From positions 69,473 through 133,472 of the forward strand of contig DASYER010000122.1 of NCBI GenBank assembly GCA_036498905.1: a DNA stretch of 64,000 bases, read 5' to 3'. Of the stretch, positions 44,874-53,733 are shown one piece after another. This stretch comes from DAIDKA01 sp036498905 (lineage in GTDB: Bacteria > Pseudomonadota > Gammaproteobacteria > Steroidobacterales > Steroidobacteraceae). The position numbers and the translations under genes are program-made. The notes beneath the pieces are model-generated. The model ran no database searches. It was not told where the DNA came from and saw nothing but the letters and a program-made list of their open reading frames with translations. Position 1 is the stretch's first letter. Each line of letters begins with the position of its first letter.

Positions 44874-45347
44874 ATGGTCAGAACTATCGGTCTCATTTGT
44901 ATGCTGGGGCTCGTGACGATGCCGGCGCTGGTGCAGGCGGCGGAGGATCCGATGGAAGTGTGTTCCCGGCAGGGCGAGGACAGCGCAAGGCTCGCCTGTT
45001 TCGATCGCGAAATGCAGCGCCGTCATGCGGCGCTCGCCACGGTACAGAAGCGAACCGAAGACAATGTCGGCCTCGAGGGCAAGGAGCTGCACCAGAAACT
45101 CAAAGAAGAGGGTGTAACCGTCGAACCGATAAAGCCCATTGTGGCGACCGTTGTGCGACTGCTGCCTCGACCCGACAACGAATACGCCTTCGTGCTCGAC
45201 AACGGACAGACCTGGGAGCAGGCGGAGGTGAAATCGGACCTCTACGTCAATCCCCATGACAGCGTAACGATCAAGCCCGGCATCCTGGGCTCCTTCTACA
45301 TGACCACCTCACGAAAGCAGCGGATCCGAGTACATCGCCTCCGCTAG
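44874..45347 (+). CDS. Periplasmic protein of unknown function
   Basis: A 157-residue protein with a Sec signal peptide (MVRTIGLICMLGLVTMPALV, cleavage near QAA/ED), then CSRQGEDSARLACFDREMQ, a two-Cys segment common to a group of uncharacterised secreted proteins, a coiled-coil-like stretch and a small beta domain (EYAFVLDNGQTWEQ, GSFYMTTSRKQRIRVHRL). An earlier in-frame start at 44847 has no better ribosome-binding site and would spoil the signal peptide. Function not recognised. Confidence 0.7.
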   Translation: MVRTIGLICMLGLVTMPALVQAAEDPMEVCSRQGEDSARLACFDREMQRRHAALATVQKRTEDNVGLEGKELHQKLKEEGVTVEPIKPIVATVVRLLPRPDNEYAFVLDNGQTWEQAEVKSDLYVNPHDSVTIKPGILGSFYMTTSRKQRIRVHRLR

Positions 45348-45362
45348 GCAAGCACCGGGCCG

Positions 45363-46472
45363 ATGCCTACACTGCCTCGTATGGCAGTCGCCCCCGTATC
45401 ACCGCATCTGATCCGCGCGCAGCAACATGACGCGGCGGGCCGCCATGACGATGCGATCAATGCCTTGGCGCTGGGTACGCAGGCGGGAGATCTGCCATGC
45501 ATGCGACTTTTGGGCAAGCGCCTGCTGACGGGTGATCAGGCACCGCTGCTGGCGCCCGAAGGTGCCCGCTTCCTCCTTGATGCGGCCAATCAGGGCGACG
45601 CGGAAGCCGCCGCGCGCATCGCGGCCCTCGCAGCACTGGGTCTGTACCACGCACAAAACTGGCGCGAGTCGCTGCGCTGGCTGGGAATTGCCGCACAACA
45701 CGGCTGGCAACCGGCACGTGAGCAATTGCTGGCGCTGCTCGATGAGCGCACCGACGCCGCAGTATCCGCGGCGCAGACGAAATCAGATAGCCACTGGCAG
45801 CAGCTCGCTGTGCGGTTTGATCCTGCGCGCTGGCAGATTGCGCCGGCCGGCCGCGATCTCAACGCGGATCCGCAAGTGCGCGCCTTTGCAGATTTTATCA
45901 GCCCGCCGATCTGCCGCTGGATCATTGAACAGGCGCGCGGGAGGCTTGGTCGCGCCCACGTCTACGATGCCAGCAGCGGCAAGAATCTGGTGAGTGCCAC
46001 GCGCACGAACACCGTGGCCAATTTCAACCTTGCTGAGGTTGAAGTGCTGAACCTGCTGATTCAGGCGCGGATGTCGGCCGCCTGCGGCATCCCGATGCCC
46101 CATATGGAAGCACCCGCGGTGCTGCACTACGAGGTGGGCGAACAGATTACCGACCACTTCGACTTCGTAGATCCGGCCACGCCGGACTACGCCCGTGAAC
46201 TGGCACTCAATGGGCAACGGGTCGTGACCTTCCTGGTCTACCTGAACGATCAGTATGAGGGGGGAGAGACCGGCTTCACGACGCTTGGCTTCAAACACAA
46301 GGGTCGGCTGGGAGAGGGTCTCTACTTCGTCAATGCGCTCGCCGACATGCAACCGGATTTGCGCATGCTGCACGCCGGGCAGCCGCCGACTCGGGGCGAT
46401 AAGTGGATCATTTCCCAGTTCGTTCGCAGCCGCCCAAGTCTCAGGGCAGCGCCGACAGCGCCTCACGCCTGA
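45363..46472 (+). CDS. 2-oxoglutarate/Fe(II) oxygenase, prolyl 4-hydroxylase type, with repeat N-terminus
   Basis: The C-terminal domain (about residues 180-360) matches P4Hc enzymes: the His-x-Asp iron pair in EQITDHFDFVD, the YEGGETGF segment, and the distal His and 2-oxoglutarate-binding basic residue region LHAGQPPTRGDKWIISQFV. The first 150 residues are helical and Sel1/TPR-like (AAARIAALAALGLYHAQN, SLRWLGIAAQHGWQPA). Hydroxylation of a peptidyl proline is the family reaction; the substrate is unknown. It begins 15 bases after the previous gene. Confidence 0.85.
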   Translation: MPTLPRMAVAPVSPHLIRAQQHDAAGRHDDAINALALGTQAGDLPCMRLLGKRLLTGDQAPLLAPEGARFLLDAANQGDAEAAARIAALAALGLYHAQNWRESLRWLGIAAQHGWQPAREQLLALLDERTDAAVSAAQTKSDSHWQQLAVRFDPARWQIAPAGRDLNADPQVRAFADFISPPICRWIIEQARGRLGRAHVYDASSGKNLVSATRTNTVANFNLAEVEVLNLLIQARMSAACGIPMPHMEAPAVLHYEVGEQITDHFDFVDPATPDYARELALNGQRVVTFLVYLNDQYEGGETGFTTLGFKHKGRLGEGLYFVNALADMQPDLRMLHAGQPPTRGDKWIISQFVRSRPSLRAAPTAPHA

Positions 46473-46500
46473 CCTAAGCCGCTGCTCGCGTTGGGATAGC

Positions 46501-46525
46501 CCCCCGTGCCGGTCGGCACGAGGGG
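46501..46525. terminator. Hairpin between convergent genes
   Basis: CCCCCGTGCC and GGCACGAGGGG form a ten-pair stem with one bulged A and a GGTC loop, between the stops of the oxygenase (+) and the TonB receptor (-). There is no T-run, so factor-independent function is uncertain. Confidence 0.45.
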
Positions 46526-46533
46526 CGCCCACA

Positions 46534-49500
46534 TCAGAACTTCGCCTTCACGCCGACGTAGTAGCGGCGGCCCAGCGGATCATAGAAGCCCGGATTGGTC
46601 TGGTTCGACGCCGTGGTCACCCCCGGATTCGCACCCACGACCAGCGGCTGCTTGTTCGCCAGGTTGTCGATACCAAAACTGAAGGTGAAGTTGTTCCAGT
46701 TGTAGCTGGAGGAAAGATCAAACAGGTCGTAGGCCGTGGCCCCCTTGATCGTCGTCAGCGGGTTCAAGGACGCTGCGGCATTGTCGATGCTCGGCAGATG
46801 CTCCCAGTTCAAGCCCACCGACAGCCCCTGCCATGCATATCCCACATTGGACAGTACGCGATAGCTGAACTGGCCTCCCTGATCCAAGGTCCCCTTGGCA
46901 TCAACCAGGGCTGAAGTCGGCCCGGTCTGATAGACGAACTTGTTCAGGTAATTGATGTTCGTGCCGAGGCTCAGATGGCCTGGTCCCAGGTCATGCGACC
47001 AGTTCACCTGGAAATCGACACCCTGCGTCAGCAGCGTCCCGAGGTTGGAGTACAGCGCAACCACCGTCGAGCGATCACCCGTCACCGGGTCGCGGGCGAT
47101 GAGCTTGCAATACTGGTTGTTCGGATCGTAGGTAGGATTGCTCGTGCCGTTGTAGTTGAAGCAGTTGTTGTAAACCGTCGTCGAAGACTGCGGCGAAATG
47201 GCATCCGAAATCGCAATCCGGTAGGCATCCACCGTAGCCGTCAGGCGGCTGATGCCGAACGGCTCCGTGATGACCGCGCCGAAGGTGTAGGTTCTGCCGA
47301 ACTCGGGACCGACCTTCGGATTCCCGGTATCGACTTCGATTTCCAGTGGGAAGAACGGCGGGCTTTGCCGGGTGAACCCGTTCGGGCCGGCCGGCGAGTT
47401 GTAGGTCTGAGTGTCAAAGCCCGACGTGCTGTTGCCAATGATGGCTCGGCACAAAGCCTGGACCTTCAGATAGTTCGGATTTGCCGGCGTCTTGGTGAAG
47501 GTGTCGCCCGGGGGAATGTTGCCCCAGGGCGATACGGTCGCCACCGAACACGGATCCACGCTCGGGAAGGAGACGACCTGCTGGGTCGGACCGGTGAACA
47601 GTTCGGCGGCGTTCGGCGCGCGCGCCGCGTACTGGAAGCCGCCGCGGAACGTGACTGAGTCCAGAGCCCTGAAGTTGAACAGTGCCTTCCAGGTCCCCTT
47701 GGTGCCCGCCGTGTTGAAATCCGAATTGCGATAACCCAGTTCCAGATCCAGCCGCTTGAAGATCGGCACCAGGAACTCGGTGTATTCCTCCTTGACGTTG
47801 GTGCTGCCGGCGGTCGAAGCGGAGGCAAACAGACCCACGGGGCTGTCCAGGATCTGATTCTGCGGGTTGCCCGGTGCGTAGGCGAAATCATCCTTGCGAT
47901 AAGTGGCGCCGAGGGCGAAACGCGCCTGCCCGGCGGGTAGCTGGATCAGGCCACCCTGGATACTGCCTTCGATGATGTCCTGCTCGAGCCTGACCTTGTT
48001 GCTCATGTTGTCGGCAATTCCGTCGAGGCAGGACTGCGCCGGCGTGAACACCTGGAACACCGGCAGACCGGTCGGACAGTTGATCGAGTAGCCGGAAAGG
48101 GTCTGCGTCGTGTTCGGTCCCTTCGGCGGAGTCGGCGATGCGGCCTTGATATTCGTGCCGGCGCCGAAATTAGGCTGCGCGACGAGGAAGGCATAGCGCT
48201 GATAGGAGGGCAGTCCGGAGTAATCCTCGCTGACACTGGTATTGCCCTTCGAACCGTAGACGTCGAAGGTCCAGTCGCGGAAGGGCAGATTGCCCTTCAG
48301 GCCGGCGATCGTCTGCCACACGTTGGTCACGCTGTCGATATTGATCGCGCCGTTATAGTCCAGCACCTGCGACAGATTCCAAGGTGCACTCGGGCCCGTC
48401 GTGCCGGCCGGTGCGTTCGGATCGACAACGCGTGAATCCAGCAGGGTATTCAAGGCGGCGGGGAGAGTACGGCCGTCGCGAGGAATCTGCACCTGCCAGG
48501 TGGTAATCGCCGGCGGCAAGCCGCCGCGCTGTAACACCTCGATGTTGCTGTAGTTCGCCTGCACGTAGGCTTGCAGGTTGTCGTTGAAATTGTAATTGCC
48601 GCGCAGGAAGATCGAATGGCGATCCAGAGGCGTGGAGACGTATCCGCCGGTAAAGGCCTGATCCAGCTGATTGGTGGTGCTGAGGACCTTGACCTCGGTA
48701 TCACGGCCGGCGTTGAGCGAATTGATCGGCCCGTTGTAACCGTAACCGCCACCTTGTTGGATGAACGGGGTCCCGTTGTTGTTGAAGTAGAAAACGCTCC
48801 CCGGGGTCGCAAGGCTCGCACCTTTGGCATTCAAAGGAGCGTTCGGCAGGATCGCGTTGATCCCGGCCTGGGTCGGCTGATTCGCGGTCGCCGCATATCC
48901 CGGCATGTCCAGGAAGCCATTGCTCGGATTGGCCGGATCGTTCCAGCCGTTGACGTAGAAGTCGCGATTGATCTGGTAGGCCGCCTCGCGCTTCGTATAG
49001 TCAAGACCGACCATGATGTTGCCTTTGCCGTCGGCGCCATTCATGCCCATCAAGGCACTCAGGTTGGTCTCCGCGCCGTCGCCATCGAAGGTCTCGCCGC
49101 GCTTCATGTCGACTTCGAGACCCTGGAAATTCTTCTTCAGGACGAAGTTCACGACGCCGGCCATGGCGTCCGGACCGTACACGGCAGAGGCGCCGCCGGT
49201 GATGACCTCGACGCTCTCGATCGCGGAGGCCGGAATGGTATTGACGTCGATCGCGAGCGACGCATCGGAGGGCTGAGCGCGCCGGCCGTCGAACAGCACC
49301 AAGTTGCGGTTCGCACCGATGCCGCGCAGGTTCAGGGTCGAGGAGCCGGGATTGGCAGTGGCGCTGCCCTGGATGGTGGATGTGAACTGAGTATTGACGG
49401 GCACGAACTGCGGCATCTCGTTGAGGACGGCCTCGATGCCGGTCTTGGACGTATTCTCAAATGAATCTTTGGACACGGTAACGACGGGACTGGGTGCCGA

Positions 49501-49737
49501 AAGATCACGGCGTGCGATGCGCGAGCCGGTGACGACGACTTCGGCGACAGCCTCCTGATCGGCCACCGGTGCTGCCGGGGCATCGGCCGTCACGTCCGTA
49601 TCTGCAGCGAACGCGTGTTGCGGCAATGCCGCGCCGCCGATTGCTGCCGCGACTGCAATAGACACCAAGTAGCGCGTTGCGCTCACAGACATAGAACGGC
49701 GCATTTCCGCCACATTGTTTCGCGTGGTCATAGACAC
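46534..49737 (-). CDS. TonB-dependent outer-membrane receptor
   Basis: A 1,067-residue receptor. It has a signal peptide ending near HAFA/ADTD, a possible TonB-box region (EAVAEVVVTGSRIARRDL), a plug domain with LNLRGIGANRNLVLFDGRR and ITGGASAVYGPDAMAGVVNF, and a C-terminal beta-barrel ending in Phe (YVGVKAKF). Length and the VVVTGSR plug start are typical of the large oligosaccharide/organic-substrate receptors of Proteobacteria rather than of classical siderophore receptors. Tandem promoter-operator copies stand upstream, and the MarR, dioxygenase and MFS genes suggest that it imports the compound they handle. Confidence 0.93.
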   Translation of the reverse strand: MSMTTRNNVAEMRRSMSVSATRYLVSIAVAAAIGGAALPQHAFAADTDVTADAPAAPVADQEAVAEVVVTGSRIARRDLSAPSPVVTVSKDSFENTSKTGIEAVLNEMPQFVPVNTQFTSTIQGSATANPGSSTLNLRGIGANRNLVLFDGRRAQPSDASLAIDVNTIPASAIESVEVITGGASAVYGPDAMAGVVNFVLKKNFQGLEVDMKRGETFDGDGAETNLSALMGMNGADGKGNIMVGLDYTKREAAYQINRDFYVNGWNDPANPSNGFLDMPGYAATANQPTQAGINAILPNAPLNAKGASLATPGSVFYFNNNGTPFIQQGGGYGYNGPINSLNAGRDTEVKVLSTTNQLDQAFTGGYVSTPLDRHSIFLRGNYNFNDNLQAYVQANYSNIEVLQRGGLPPAITTWQVQIPRDGRTLPAALNTLLDSRVVDPNAPAGTTGPSAPWNLSQVLDYNGAINIDSVTNVWQTIAGLKGNLPFRDWTFDVYGSKGNTSVSEDYSGLPSYQRYAFLVAQPNFGAGTNIKAASPTPPKGPNTTQTLSGYSINCPTGLPVFQVFTPAQSCLDGIADNMSNKVRLEQDIIEGSIQGGLIQLPAGQARFALGATYRKDDFAYAPGNPQNQILDSPVGLFASASTAGSTNVKEEYTEFLVPIFKRLDLELGYRNSDFNTAGTKGTWKALFNFRALDSVTFRGGFQYAARAPNAAELFTGPTQQVVSFPSVDPCSVATVSPWGNIPPGDTFTKTPANPNYLKVQALCRAIIGNSTSGFDTQTYNSPAGPNGFTRQSPPFFPLEIEVDTGNPKVGPEFGRTYTFGAVITEPFGISRLTATVDAYRIAISDAISPQSSTTVYNNCFNYNGTSNPTYDPNNQYCKLIARDPVTGDRSTVVALYSNLGTLLTQGVDFQVNWSHDLGPGHLSLGTNINYLNKFVYQTGPTSALVDAKGTLDQGGQFSYRVLSNVGYAWQGLSVGLNWEHLPSIDNAAASLNPLTTIKGATAYDLFDLSSSYNWNNFTFSFGIDNLANKQPLVVGANPGVTTASNQTNPGFYDPLGRRYYVGVKAKF

Positions 49738-49946
49738 TCCCCCAAGATCAACCTTTTAGAAACCCAGTTCCGCTCGGCCAGCACGACGCGTCCGGATTGC
49801 CATGCAACCCGCTGCGCTGCCGCAGTCAACCCAAGTTGACTGGCCCAGCGCATGCATACAGACGTGCCGTTTTGATTCCCTGCCGCGTACTCCCCACAAA
49901 TTCGCCGGTTCTTTGCACTCTTCCGGCTACGCGCGCTGCTTCACAA

Positions 49947-50021
49947 TTGCAAAGCATGCTCTGCATTTTAGCGGCGACTATGCGCGCGCTAATTTAGACT
50001 TGTCAACAGTTGGTAACGACT
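49947..50021 (-). repeat. Promoter-operator repeat, copy A (upstream of TonB receptor)
   Basis: About 75 bases aligned without gaps to copy B 204 bases away. On the - strand it holds TTGACA (50006-50001), 18 bases, CATAGT (49982-49977), then the near-palindrome at 49948-49965. The gap 49738-50264 consists of these copies and otherwise unassigned sequence. Confidence 0.75.
49948..49965. promoter_or_regulatory. Putative MarR operator O1
   Basis: TGCAAAGCATGCTCTGCA, an 18-base inverted repeat with one mismatched pair, just downstream of promoter copy A. Confidence 0.6.
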
Positions 50022-50131
50022 CTCTTGCGGACTATGACGGTACTGTGACCGCCCGAGATGCCAAGGCTGTTCGCGGCAGGCCAGCTATTCCCCCCGGGGC
50101 GTAGCGAAACTCTCGTACCTCGATTACCAGA

Positions 50132-50149
50132 TGCAAAGCATGCTTTGGA
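50132..50149. promoter_or_regulatory. Putative MarR operator O2
   Basis: TGCAAAGCATGCTTTGGA, sharing the AAAGCATGCTTT core, two bases from operator O3. Confidence 0.55.
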
Positions 50150-50150
50150 T

Positions 50151-50225
50151 TTGCAAAGCATGGTTTGTATGTTGGCGGCGACTATGGGCGTGCCGCCCGA
50201 GACTTGTCAACGGTTGGCAATAAGT
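50151..50225 (-). repeat. Promoter-operator repeat, copy B (upstream of TonB receptor)
   Basis: Second copy of the 75-base module. On the - strand TTGACA (50210-50205), 18 bases, CATAGT (50186-50181), then the operator-like sequence at 50152-50169. It starts 40 bases after the marR stop, so the receptor gene can be transcribed independently of marR. Confidence 0.75.
50152..50169. promoter_or_regulatory. Putative MarR operator O3
   Basis: TGCAAAGCATGGTTTGTA, a weaker version of the palindrome, placed relative to promoter copy B as O1 is to copy A. Confidence 0.5.
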
Positions 50226-50264
50226 GTTGCAGATCTGCCACGGGAAGGTTTGACCCACCGACTC

Positions 50265-50855
50265 TTAGCGGCGCTTGGCGAAGTGCTGGTCGGTATTACC
50301 GAGAATCTTGGCGAACACGGCCAGACAGGCCGCAAGCTGCGCGGGCTCGATATCCGTCAGCAGCCGGGCCCGCACGGAGTTTTGAATACGATTTATCTTC
50401 TGCATCAACGGCTTCGAGGCAGAGGTGAGCTCGATGACCCGGGCCCGCCGATCGCCGCTGGGTGCGCGTCGGCTGATAAGGCCATCGGCCTCCAGTTCGC
50501 GCAGCACGCGGCCCAGCGTCGGCTGCTCGACACCCATGCGATCGGCGAGCTGCGTCTGATTGACGCGGTCGCCGAATACGGAAATCCAGTAAAGCGTGCC
50601 CCAGCGCGCATGGCTCTGCCCCTCCGCCTGCAGCTCCTCGTTCATGACATTTCGCCAGCGTCGCGCGACGAATGTCAGGCCTTGCGAGAAGGAGTACTTG
50701 ATATCGCCATCGCCATCCGTCGCACCGGATTCAGGTCGCCGCAGAAGCAATTCACCGTCCGATGACACTCCGGCTATCCAGCGTCCGGTCCTGGACTTCC
50801 TCAATCCGGCGCGTCGTGCGCGCGGCTGAGATACTTTTTTTCGTTGAGAAGACAA
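50265..50855 (-). CDS. MarR-family transcriptional regulator
   Basis: A 196-residue winged-helix regulator. The DNA-binding domain shows VNQTQLADRMGVEQPTLGRV, LRELEADGLISRR and the wing GDRRARVIELT. The N-terminal 45 residues are basic and probably disordered, longer than usual. Start is TTG at 50855 with GGGAG upstream. It lies between the TonB receptor (same strand) and the divergent dioxygenase. The shared palindromes on both sides indicate that it may control both; such regulators are usually released by an aromatic ligand. Confidence 0.88.
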   Translation of the reverse strand: MSSQRKKVSQPRARRAGLRKSRTGRWIAGVSSDGELLLRRPESGATDGDGDIKYSFSQGLTFVARRWRNVMNEELQAEGQSHARWGTLYWISVFGDRVNQTQLADRMGVEQPTLGRVLRELEADGLISRRAPSGDRRARVIELTSASKPLMQKINRIQNSVRARLLTDIEPAQLAACLAVFAKILGNTDQHFAKRR

Positions 50856-50896
50856 CTTGCGCTCCCGTCATTGCCCGTCGCGGCGGCCGCGGCGAA

Positions 50897-50940
50897 TTGA
50901 AACGGTAATCGAGTCTGGCCTAGAATGAAAGCATGCTTTC
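50897..50940 (+). promoter_or_regulatory. Promoter and perfect palindromic operator of the dioxygenase gene
   Basis: TTGAAA (50897-50902), 18 bases, TAGAAT (50921-50926), immediately followed by GAAAGCATGCTTTC (50927-50940), a perfect 14-base palindrome with the same AAAGCATGCTTT core as the sites near the TonB receptor. It sits where the start of transcription is expected, between divergent marR and dioxygenase genes. Confidence 0.72.
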
Positions 50941-50955
50941 CAATTTGATGCGCAC

Positions 50956-51819
50956 ATGACCCTCGGGATCCAGCAGCTGGGTAACGGCTTTGTCGCCGAG
51001 GTCAACGGAGTCGATTTTGCCCGGCCGGTCCCGCCGGAGGTCATCGCCGAAATCACCGCAATACTAGATAGGTACGGCGTCGCCGTGTTCCGCGCAACCG
51101 GTCTCGATGACCAACGTCATGTGGATTTCAGCCGTGAGCTCGGCGAACTGGAGCTCGCTCCGCAGCTGTTCGGCGCGCAGCGCGCCCGCTTTTCGCACCC
51201 CGAGCTGTTCGATGCGGGCAACGTGGACCGGGACGGCCGGATCCTGATGGATGAGCGGCGCCGCCTCTACAACAAAGGCAATGCGTTGTGGCACACGGAT
51301 TCCTCGTTCAATCCGCGACGTGCCGCCTACTCGCTGCTGCTCGCGCACCGCGTGCCACCCGTCGGCGGCGACACGGAATTTGCCAATATGCGCGCCGCCT
51401 ATGCGGCGCTGCCACAGTCAACCAAGAGCGCCATCGATGAGTTGATCGTGCAGCATTGGCTGTGGCATTCACGGCTGCTGGCCGGCTACCCGACGCCCAC
51501 GGAGGCTGAGAAGGCGGCCAAGCCGCCCTCCCAGCACAGGCTGGTGCAGTACCACGCCGGCGCTGGCAGCAAGACGCTGTACTTGGCGGCGCATGCCTCG
51601 CACATCGTCGGCTGGCCCGAAGCCAAGGGCCGCGATCTGATCCGCGAACTCATGGATTTTGCCACCCAACCCCAGTTCACCTGCGCGGTCCGTTGGCACC
51701 AGGCAGGAGATCTGGTGATATGGGATAATCGCTGCACGATGCACCGCGCGACCGCTTTTGAAGACACGCGCTACCCGCGCGACATGCGGCGCACAACGGT
51801 GTTCGATTCCGGTGGCTGA
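50956..51819 (+). CDS. TauD/TfdA-family 2-oxoglutarate dioxygenase
   Basis: Fe(II)/2-oxoglutarate-dependent oxygenase of 287 residues. The iron His-x-Asp is in LWHTDSSFNPRRAAYSLL, the distal His in DNRCTMHRATAF, and the 2-oxoglutarate Arg region is MRRTTVF. The N-terminal GVDFARPVPPEVIAEI matches TfdA and alpha-ketoglutarate-dependent 2,4-D dioxygenases more closely than taurine dioxygenase. With an aromatic-acid transporter next to it, cleavage of an aryl-ether or related acid is a reasonable inference, not established. The stop is overlapped by the transporter start. Confidence 0.85.
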   Translation: MTLGIQQLGNGFVAEVNGVDFARPVPPEVIAEITAILDRYGVAVFRATGLDDQRHVDFSRELGELELAPQLFGAQRARFSHPELFDAGNVDRDGRILMDERRRLYNKGNALWHTDSSFNPRRAAYSLLLAHRVPPVGGDTEFANMRAAYAALPQSTKSAIDELIVQHWLWHSRLLAGYPTPTEAEKAAKPPSQHRLVQYHAGAGSKTLYLAAHASHIVGWPEAKGRDLIRELMDFATQPQFTCAVRWHQAGDLVIWDNRCTMHRATAFEDTRYPRDMRRTTVFDSGG

Positions 51820-53224
51820 CACAGGCGCACAGGCCAGCATTGCGCTGCCGCCCGCCGCGGCACCGCCGTCCGAGTACCCGCGATCCACCCCCCACGACCT
51901 TCCGGCCGTCGATGTCGTTCAGATTATCGAATCGCAGCCGCTCAATTCCTTTGTCATCCGGTTGGTGGTCATCTCCTGGCTGGTCACGTTCTTCGACGGC
52001 TTTGATCTGAATGTGATCGCCTTTGCGGCGCCCTATCTGAAGTCGGGCTACTCGCTGGATGATGCCGCCTTGGGGGCAGTGTTCGCCAGTGGCAGTGCCG
52101 GCGCATTGCTCGGGGGACTGCTGTTCGGTTTCATCGGGGATCGGATCGGACGTCGCCGGGCGATAGTGGCCGCCGTGGGGCTGTTTGGGGTATTCACCCT
52201 GCTGCTGGCGGCATGCGATCGCACCTCGGAATTCCTGGTAACGCGCTTCATAGGCGGTATCGCACTGGGTGGGACGCTGCCGTTGATCTGGGCCTTGAGT
52301 GTCGAGTACGTTCCGACGCGTTATCGTGCCACCGTAGTCACGCTGATCATGCTGGGGTATGGCCTGGGAGTGTCCGTAGCAGGCCCGCTGTCCATCGGTC
52401 TGATTCCGCACTTCGGGTGGCAGTCAGTCTTCATCGCGGGCGGCATTGCCTCGCTGCTGGCGGCCCTGCTGGTGTGGCACAAACTGCCGGAGTCGCTGCG
52501 CTATCTGGCGATTCGCGGCGCCGATCCGCAGCGTGTCGCCCGCATCGTGAAGCGACTCGTGCCAGATCGGCACTTTGAACCATCGCAGCTGGTGATCGCA
52601 CCCGCCCAGGTGCAGCGTTCGGCGGGAGCCCTCAAGTTGTTCGAGGGCCCGTTGCGCTTCATCACACCCCTGCTGTGGTTGGCTTTTGCAGCAAGCTCGA
52701 TCACGATGTATTTCTTCGTGACCTGGGGACCGATCGTCTTCGAGCAGATGGGCTTAAGCCGCAGCGGCGCGGCCTGGTCGAGCGCCTTCAATGCGCTCGT
52801 CGGCTCCATCGGTGCAGTGAGTCTCATGCGTTTCACGGATCGGCTCGGTCCCGCCAGCCTTGCGGTCATGCCGCTTCTGTCCATTCCGTTGTTGCTGGCC
52901 ATCGGCCTGATGCATGTCACACCCGATGTGTTCATGGCGATGATGGCGCTCGTCTACCTGTTGCTGGGCGGCAGTCACTATGGGATCCAGAGCATTCTGG
53001 GTGTGTACTACCCCACCGCCGAACGCGCGCGCGGTGCGGGCTGGGCTGCCAGTATCGGCAAGGTCGGCTCCGTGGCCGCGCCATTGCTGGGAACCTGGCT
53101 GCTGACTTCCCATGTCAGCCGCAGTCCGTTTGTGGTGCTGGCGGCCTTCCCGGCGCTCTTTGCCGTGGCCGTGTTCGCGATTGGAAAGATCGCCCGCGGC
53201 AGCTGTGTGGATGCGACCCGCTGA
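51812..53224 (+). CDS. MFS transporter, aromatic acid:H+ symporter type
   Basis: A 470-residue, 12-helix major facilitator. The AAHS signatures are present: LVTFFDGFDLNVIAFAAPYL in helix 1, GFIGDRIGRRRAIV between helices 2 and 3, and LSVEYVPTRYRATVVT. PcaK (4-hydroxybenzoate) and TfdK (2,4-D) belong to this family. The start is GTG at 51812, overlapping the dioxygenase stop by eight bases. Together with the TonB receptor it would complete uptake across both membranes. Confidence 0.88.
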   Translation: MADTGAQASIALPPAAAPPSEYPRSTPHDLPAVDVVQIIESQPLNSFVIRLVVISWLVTFFDGFDLNVIAFAAPYLKSGYSLDDAALGAVFASGSAGALLGGLLFGFIGDRIGRRRAIVAAVGLFGVFTLLLAACDRTSEFLVTRFIGGIALGGTLPLIWALSVEYVPTRYRATVVTLIMLGYGLGVSVAGPLSIGLIPHFGWQSVFIAGGIASLLAALLVWHKLPESLRYLAIRGADPQRVARIVKRLVPDRHFEPSQLVIAPAQVQRSAGALKLFEGPLRFITPLLWLAFAASSITMYFFVTWGPIVFEQMGLSRSGAAWSSAFNALVGSIGAVSLMRFTDRLGPASLAVMPLLSIPLLLAIGLMHVTPDVFMAMMALVYLLLGGSHYGIQSILGVYYPTAERARGAGWAASIGKVGSVAAPLLGTWLLTSHVSRSPFVVLAAFPALFAVAVFAIGKIARGSCVDATR

Positions 53225-53290
53225 GAACTTGTCCGCGGCCAACCGCGGTGCTACCGTTTCCGGCTCGCTTTCACCTAAGGGGAAATCCAC

Positions 53291-53656
53291 ATGCTCGGAT
53301 ACGTGACACTTGGTACCAACAATCTGGCGAAAGCGGCGGCTTTCTACGATGCGCTGGCCAAGGAAATGGGCGCCGGCCGCACCATGGAGACCGAAAAATT
53401 CATCGCCTGGGGTGCACCGAACTCCGCGATGGTGTTCCTGATCAAGCCCGCGGACGGCCAGCCTGCGACGGTCGGTAACGGTGTCATGGCAGCCCTCGTC
53501 GCCAAGGATACCGCCCAGGTGGATCGCATCTATAAGCTCGCCATGAGCCATGGTTGCAAGGACGAAGGCGCACCAGGGGACCGTGGCGGTGGCTTCTATG
53601 CGGCCTACTTCCGTGATCTCGACGGTAACAAGCTCAACGCTTTCCATCACGGCTGA
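53291..53656 (+). CDS. VOC family (glyoxalase-like) protein
   Basis: A 121-residue single-domain vicinal-oxygen-chelate protein. It begins MLGYVTLGTNNLAKAAAFYD, contains AWGAPNSAMVFLIKPADGQP and ends with GGGFYAAYFRDLDGNKLNAF, the C-terminal metal-site region. The reaction is unknown; proteins like this include glyoxalases, dioxygenases and resistance proteins. A canonical terminator follows it. Confidence 0.85.
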   Translation: MLGYVTLGTNNLAKAAAFYDALAKEMGAGRTMETEKFIAWGAPNSAMVFLIKPADGQPATVGNGVMAALVAKDTAQVDRIYKLAMSHGCKDEGAPGDRGGGFYAAYFRDLDGNKLNAFHHG

Positions 53657-53665
53657 TCTCACCAA

Positions 53666-53695
53666 GGGCTGTGCCTGGGGGCACGGCCCTTTTTT
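53666..53695 (+). terminator. Rho-independent terminator after VOC gene
   Basis: Nine-pair stem GGGCTGTGC / GCACGGCCC with a six-base loop followed by TTTTTT, starting nine bases after the stop. Confidence 0.9.
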
Positions 53696-53699
53696 CGGC

Positions 53700-53729
53700 T
53701 TGACAGGCAACCATTTGGTTGCATAATAT
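53700..53729 (+). promoter_or_regulatory. Promoter with ArsR-type operator
   Basis: TTGACA (53700-53705), 18 bases, TAATAT (53724-53729). The spacer holds the perfect inverted repeat GCAACCATTTGGTTGC (53707-53722). The -10 ends four bases before the ATG of the regulator, so the transcript would be leaderless or nearly so. Confidence 0.82.
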
Positions 53730-53733
53730 TCTT

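Noticed and set aside
46975..49464. Large + strand open frames inside the TonB receptor gene
   Set aside because: They are antisense shadows of a receptor with clear plug and barrel signatures.
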